Below, piece by piece: positions 58,341 to 64,000 of a stretch of DNA of 64,000 nucleotides. The translations under genes were made by a program, and so were the position numbers. The DNA is from Epiperipatus broadwayi (taxonomy: Eukaryota; Onychophora; Udeonychophora; Euonychophora; Peripatidae). Location of the stretch: contig JAQFVV010006698.1 of assembly GCA_028023455.1 (NCBI GenBank), forward strand, positions 248,001 through 312,000, in the 5' to 3' direction. Below the pieces are notes generated by a model. That model saw only the letters and a list, made by a program, of their open reading frames with translations, did not search any database and was not told where the DNA came from. Positions within the stretch are counted from its first letter, which is position 1. Each line of letters starts with the position of its first letter.

Positions 58341-59840
58341 AAATAATATGTCTAAATTTTCAATTTTGTATTACTACTGTAATTTTGTTTTTAAATTAAT
58401 AGTGTTGAGAGTTATTTTCCTTGTTTTCTAGTTATTATTCATCATCTTATTCTAACAACACATTTATTGTAATAATTAAAGATATTTGACATTATTACAT
58501 ATAGTGTAAAAGAGGTTAAGAAATAAGAAAAACATTGTGATTGTTAAATATATTTGATTTTGGATCCAAAATATAAATAATGTAATTTTTTTCTTCATCA
58601 TATTTAATGATTATAAAGATAACTTGTATGCCACGTATAATAATGATTAGTTTATATTACGTGGTGATAAATTATTTAAAATTTGTTTAGGATAAATAAT
58701 CCTAAGTATTAGTTAATAATTTTAATTTGGTTTTTTTATTCAATTTATAAGAGAATCTTGTTAATTATTTTGAAAGGGAAGAATTGATTAGTATATTTGT
58801 TTTTTAATTATTTTTAAATGTAGCTAGATGTAAGTAAAATCTTTCTCTGTATTTGGTTATGTAAATTAACGTATTTATTTTAAGAAACTTTTATCTGAAA
58901 TGTTGATTGAGTTGAGGAATGTTAGTAAAGGAATGATGCAATTATTTTAATAAGTATATGAATATTATAATTAAATCGAACACAAGAAATTTTAATATTA
59001 AATATATTTTTTTAATATTTATTGTGGATCATGGGGGTATTATTATTTTAATGGAGTAGTGTTTTGCGATATTCCTATGCTACTGAGAGTATACTTTTTA
59101 GTATATACTTAATATTAAAAAGACTTCTCTTACTGGATGATTAGATAAGAAATCTCATGATTACAGTGATTTTATTAAATAATTGGTTAATATTGATATA
59201 TTAGATATGAAATGAATATTTGTATTATTAGAAATTGTTATAAACGAAAAAAATGATTTGGTTAAGCTAGAAGTTTGTTATATATTATATAATAGATGGG
59301 GAATAGGTCATCATTTTGTAAGAGTGCAAATTCTCTTTTTATGGCACCCACCTGTGTAGGTCTCTTTTGGTTAGTAGATGGTTGGAAGATGTATATTACA
59401 AAGTATATTATATTTTGTGAAGTAAAATTAAGTACTTACAATTAAGTATCCTTGTGTGGCTACGATTTATTAATACTAAAATTGATAATTATTATATGGA
59501 AAAATATGAATATGTATTATTTTGTGTTGGAGACATTGGCAAGAGATTATGAGACTGGAATTTATAAAACTTTATATTGTAATTAAAATAAGAAAAAAAT
59601 GTGTAAATATTTTGTCGTTTAGTACAAATGAAAAATGGTAGTTTTATCCGATGACTTGACATGGTTAAATATTTGAGTTTATTGTAGTGTTGCCAAAGAG
59701 GAATGTAAAATGTAACATAATTTATAAATATATACATTTTTAGTATTGCTAGTTTATAATCGATTTTTTTACTGAGTCATTTAAAACAATATAGAAAGGC
59801 AAATGTCTAACCCTATAAAAGACTCTAGTATCAGATAAAC
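58341..59840. other. AT-rich stretch without recognised features
   Basis: No gene or element was recognised. Only short chance frames are present. Confidence 0.45.
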
Positions 59841-60069
59841 GAGTAAAAAAATAAAGGGCAAAATTTCAACTCGTGAAAAAGTTGATTAAGAAATGATGTA
59901 TATGATACAAATCTTAAGTATGCTTAATGAAAATTTGAATCTCTTAAAGAAGATACTACATTTTAAAAAGAAAATAGAGTCATTTGAATTAATAAATAAA
60001 GATATGAAATAAAAATCAGGATATAATAAACAAACATTCAAGTAAATATATGAAAGATAATACAATTTG

Positions 60070-60491
60070 TTGAATTGATAAGTAATATATTAGAAAATAA
60101 ACAATCAGTTGAATTAAGAAGAGAGTATTTAAAAGATAAATTTGAAAGTCCTAATAAAAGAGTTAATAAAAAAAGTACTGAATTCTCAGAAATACAATTA
60201 ATTCTATCTGATAAAAATCCCAAGGAATATTAGATTTTAGATTACATGTACGAAAGTCAGGTAAAAGGGACAATATATCAGTATAGAATTAGTAATGAAA
60301 ATATTAACCAGAAAATAGATGTCTCCAATATAACTGTATATGGAGATATTAAAGATTTAAAGTCTAGCATAAGTTTTATTGCAGAAGAGATTGAAATAGT
60401 GAAGAAGAAAATTAACCGTAATAAAATAAAATTTAAAGCTGTGAAAGTGATATTTGAGAAATTACAAGACATAGAAATAAATAGAATATAA
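60070..60491 (+). pseudogene. Coiled-coil ORF remnant, possible gag
   Basis: The frame at 60246-60491 (81 residues, MYESQVKGTIYQYRISNEN, then SFIAEEIEIVKKKINRNKIK) is Lys/Glu/Ile-rich. Reading can be extended upstream in the same frame across one stop (RREYLKDKFESPNKRVNKKS). Its composition and its heptad-like pattern resemble the 20.5 kb ORF. No capsid or zinc motif is seen, so a retroelement origin is only a suggestion. Confidence 0.25.
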
Positions 60492-60590
60492 AAGGATAAG
60501 TATTGGTCTAAAGTAATTGAAAATATTTAAAGTTGCAAAAGGAAATAAAACAACAAGTGGGAAAAGCACATACCTGTTATTTAACAGGCG

Positions 60591-60700
60591 AAACTCTCCA
60601 TACAGTAGTGCCACCCTGTGCCAATCCATTGTTGTGTCCAGCAGAATAATTCAATGATTAATCAAGTTGGCACAAGGTGGCACTACTATACGGAGAGTTT
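60591..60700. mobile_element. 110-bp hairpin MITE
   Basis: The left arm 60591-60624 (AAACTCTCCATACAGTAGTG...CCAA) and right arm 60667-60700 are inverted repeats matching at 31 of 34 positions, with a 42-base loop. It is GC-richer than its surroundings. No clear TSD can be chosen. A structured RNA gene (miRNA-like or siRNA hairpin) is possible, but a MITE is more likely given the long arms and a repeat-rich setting. Confidence 0.65.
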
Positions 60701-60794
60701 TGACTAAGTGTAGTTAGTTGTAAATCGAAATGGACAAAAGAAATCCACCATACAATTAGAAAGTTGTCGGCTCTGTCACGTTTGAATGAAAATA

Positions 60795-61475
60795 GCATAC
60801 TCTAATATAGTAAGAGAACATAAAACGATCTAATCGTGTATGTTTATATTAAATACCGTCTCAATTTTTAGTCTGTTTTAATCTTCTCCATACATTCAAT
60901 AACCACGTTTGCCGATATCGAATATCTAAATAATTAATCGTGCGCATTATCATAAACTAATTGGAAAATATTTCGATATATATTTAAAATGAGCGCAAAA
61001 GTCATCAAATATACAATAGGTATTAATAATTGTTATTAGTCGCAAATTGGATTAAATATCCCTTTAATGGATAATTTTACTGTAGTATAATTTTTAATGC
61101 ATTACTGAAATATTCATTAAATAAGTAAATGCGCACTCTATGCTTCAAAATATATTTTAAAAAGTTTTTGAATTGAAGTTAATTATAAAAAAAATTATAA
61201 ATACGGTGTAAAAGAATTTGAATTAAACGTCAAAAATTGCTTCTGTTTATAGGTTTTTTTATTCAATAAATTTATTTGGTATTCAGAGTACTTTTTTAAA
61301 ATTAACTTAATTCAAAAACTCTTTAAATACAAAAAGTTCGTTCATATTAAGCTGAATTGCAAAACTTTTTTTAAGTAAAATGTTGCTAATCTTTTAAAAA
61401 ATAATTATCGCTTGACGATTGTCACATCAGCTCTGATCCCAAATTACCTAATTGTTGTTTTAATTTTGTTTTTAT
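60795..61475 (+). repeat. Local repeat copy, blocks C-D
   Basis: GAACATAAAACGATCTAATC, a TTTGCCGATATCG-like block, AATGGATAATTTTACTGTAGTA and AACGTCAAAAATTGCTTCTG align in order with 54.60-55.0 kb. The D block (GATTGTCACATCAGCTCTGATCCCAAATTACC) aligns with 55.25-55.28 kb. The copy lacks the SINE at 55.0 kb. Confidence 0.6.
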
Positions 61476-62810
61476 ACTGATATTGGTCACAAAAGAATGT
61501 CATAATATCAAACCACAATATTATTACTAGTATATTTTATATGTTCCTTAGATATAGCAGAATTTTGACCGGAATCTCTTATAATCTAGCAATTTATTCA
61601 TTATTCTGTGTACATTATCATACGATTATATAATTGATAAAATATAAATGATATACTTTGCTGAAATGATATTTATTTAGAAATTTAATTACTATTGTAA
61701 TCTGACGTTAAAAAATAATCTATGATTAAGTTCCATTAGCTAAAATTCAGAAAACGTAACCCAAGTGTAGTTGTATATACAAATGGATAAAATATATATT
61801 TCTCCTGCCATACTTAGACATTGTCATAATATAGATAATGTAGTTAGCTTTATCTGTAGAAGTGGCCCATTATATCCTATATGCTTTAATAGACTAAGTA
61901 AACATAAAACGATCTAATTATGCATGTTCATGTTAACTACTTGATTTTCACTCATTTTAATTGTCTCTATACATCAAGAAAGTTTGTCGATCATCATCAT
62001 ATACATAATTAAACGTAGATACACACCGTTCTAAATATTAATGTTGATGCTTGTATTCTTTCAAAATGTATGTAAAATTCGACCTGATATATGTTCAAGC
62101 ACAACAAACATATAATTTAACTTATTCTGGTAGAAGTCTTTACCAACAATATAACATTGAATAATCAAAACGAGTAATTATTTTATAAGTGATAATTCAA
62201 TTCAGTTCTCTTAAAATTCTGTTATTTTAATGTTTGATGATTGATAATTCATTAATAATTGATTTCTTAAAATTAATGTAGCATTTTATTTTTTGTTTAA
62301 TGTGGCAACGTTCAATTTGTATATTTTTTAATGTTTTTATCAAATTTAAACCCATATTTAAATGTTTTATTATCAAATATAACAGATGCTGTTCTTTTCA
62401 ACTTTTTCTAACTATCTGTTTGAACTGTTATAATAAAAGCATGCGTTTTTTTATTTATTTTTCTAATATACATTTAGACTATTTTTTAGATTAATTATCG
62501 CTGGACATTACAACACATTGATTAGATACGTTGTCATTCTGTTTTTATAAACTCTTATTCACAACTTACCCACAGTAATTGCGTTCCCCTCATCCTTACT
62601 TTTATCCCTCTTCGTCTATACATTCATTTAACATTGTTTTATTCTAGTTATCACATATATTGATTTAATATTTTTTTTGTTTTTGAAACTTTTTCATTGA
62701 TAGGCCCAATACTTGTAGCACTAAAGTTTGAGGTATGATTTTTTTGCTTATCTAAAAAAGTATTAATATTTATAGGTTCATTTAGTATGTTAAAGCTTGT
62801 TTAAAATTAT
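61476..62810 (+). repeat. Local repeat copy, blocks A-E
   Basis: It begins directly where the previous copy ends. ATTGGTCACAAAAGAATGTC (A), TTCCATTAGCTAAAATTCAG (B), GTTTGTCGATCATCATC (C), TCATTCTGTTTTTATAAACT (D) and a degraded E block follow in the same order as at 54.1-55.9 kb. Confidence 0.55.
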
Positions 62811-64000
62811 TGACCAAAACAATTATCGACAGGGGAGAATAGTGTGACAACTTAGCACATGTGAAAAGAATAGTTTCTTCTACAATATATCAGCTGGATT
62901 ATTACTACGACTAGATAAAAATAACAAAAACTTTCTTCCTTGTGATACTTAAATTAAGTATGTACAAGTAATACGGCAATTTAATCTTCAAGTGAATAAT
63001 AACCATCCTATTTGAAATAGTATTTTATTTTAACATGTGGTAATAGGCCTATATTGAATTAAAATTTGTGTTTCAGATTATTAGTGTTTGGAAATTATAA
63101 GCTTGATTTGATCACTTAATTTGACCATTACTTTTTTTTTCATTTATAAATATTATCACGTGATTTGATCAAGCATAGTTGTAATCAAAAGCTTTACTTT
63201 TTTTAAATTATTGACATTAATTGCGATTTTGTAATGAACGGTCATATCCTGACCATGTGTGGGTTTTGTCATTTATCATGTCAGCGATGGCTTTGGGCCC
63301 TTTTTATATTTTAAAATGTTATTGCCACTCTAAATCTGTACAGCTTGCTTTCTATATATAATGTGGGATAAAGAACCATTCTTCTTTCAATTAAAACATC
63401 TATGAATGAAAATTGATTATTTCTACTTCTATAGTAAATGTGATGTTAAAAGAATTTTAAAATAATTGTCAAGAGCTGCTGATAACAAATTTTTTGCCAT
63501 GTTCTCCCTAAAAATAGAAGCAAATTCTGGAGAAATTGATGAACCCTATGCTAAACCTAATGACTCTACTATCAAAAACAAAAAAAATGCATTTAAATGC
63601 AATCAAACTTGCAGAAAAAATCATATTATTGAGTATTTTTCAAACCTCAATAAATTGTTCACAGGTAACTAATAAAATTGGGAAGGTTTTAATGAAAAAT
63701 AATATCCATGCAATTTATACTACATTTAAAATAAAGTATTTTCACATCCTGAAAAAAAAAATAGATTGGAGTTTCAAGGTTGTATATGGAAAATGACATA
63801 TGAAGTTGTTTTAGTACATTGGACTGACCAATTAAAGAATAAAAGAACACAATTTCGCAGTTAGTAAAAATCTAATTAATCAGCTGTTTATTCACATATT
63901 ATATAAACAAACTATGACATCAGTTTAAATAATAATTCTTGCAAAAATTATATACCAATGCTAAGGGAATCTATAGAGAATTTTAAAAGGCATAAGTATA
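62811..64000. other. Right edge, unassigned
   Basis: AT-rich DNA with two overlapping short frames (63466-63672 and 63536-63796). Neither has a recognised family, and they overlap in different frames, so at most one could be real. Confidence 0.4.

Overview
The window is strongly AT-rich eukaryotic DNA with long (TA)n and (AAT)n microsatellites and no bacterial-type gene organisation. It is dominated by transposable elements: Penelope-like elements (PLEs) with GIY-YIG endonuclease domains, an RTE-clade LINE, LTR retrotransposons with unusually long LTRs, a non-autonomous hAT element, a hairpin MITE and a probable tRNA-derived SINE. This mix fits an invertebrate animal with an AT-rich, repeat-rich genome. 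Nothing seen fixes the phylum.

Layout. (1) 0.5-3.6 kb: a minus-strand exon encodes a membrane-proximal segment, one transmembrane helix and a cytoplasmic tail. It is split by a 2,677-bp solo-LTR-like element (TG...CA, 4-bp TSD). The reading frame runs without a stop both from exon into element and across the reconstructed empty site. (2) 3.6-11.8 kb: an L1/Tx1-like LINE scrap, mostly unassigned AT-rich DNA, two weak minus-strand candidate exons and a TATA-type promoter-like stretch near 10.7 kb. (3) 11.87-16.87 kb: two PLE copies of one family joined head to head, one truncated and one nearly full length, with (TA)n at the outer ends. (4) 17-23.6 kb: mostly unassigned, plus a coiled-coil ORF that looks like a gag remnant. 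(5) 23.58-35.96 kb: an old LTR retrotransposon with about 2.7-kb LTRs and a gag-only interior. Its 5' LTR carries a ~1.95-kb insertion, and its 3' LTR carries a second solo LTR of the type seen at 0.6 kb, so each LTR gives the empty site for the other's insertion. (6) 36.1-36.86 kb: another PLE fragment between two (TA)n tracts. (7) 37-39.2 kb: a GC-richer TGTAACC-starting segment bounded by (TA)n. (8) 40.4-44.9 kb: a degenerate PLE of a second family on the minus strand, interrupted by a ~450-bp near-perfect palindrome in (TA)n, then head to head with a plus-strand RTE LINE lacking its 3' half. (9) 45-54 kb: sparse DNA with a 40-bp minisatellite and two long microsatellites. (10) 54-63 kb: direct-repeat copies of one degenerate unclassified repeat, hit by a hAT element and a SINE, plus a MITE.

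No complete, intact host gene is visible. The only good host-gene evidence is the membrane-protein exon at the left edge. All protein calls come from reading translated motifs by eye; no database search was possible.
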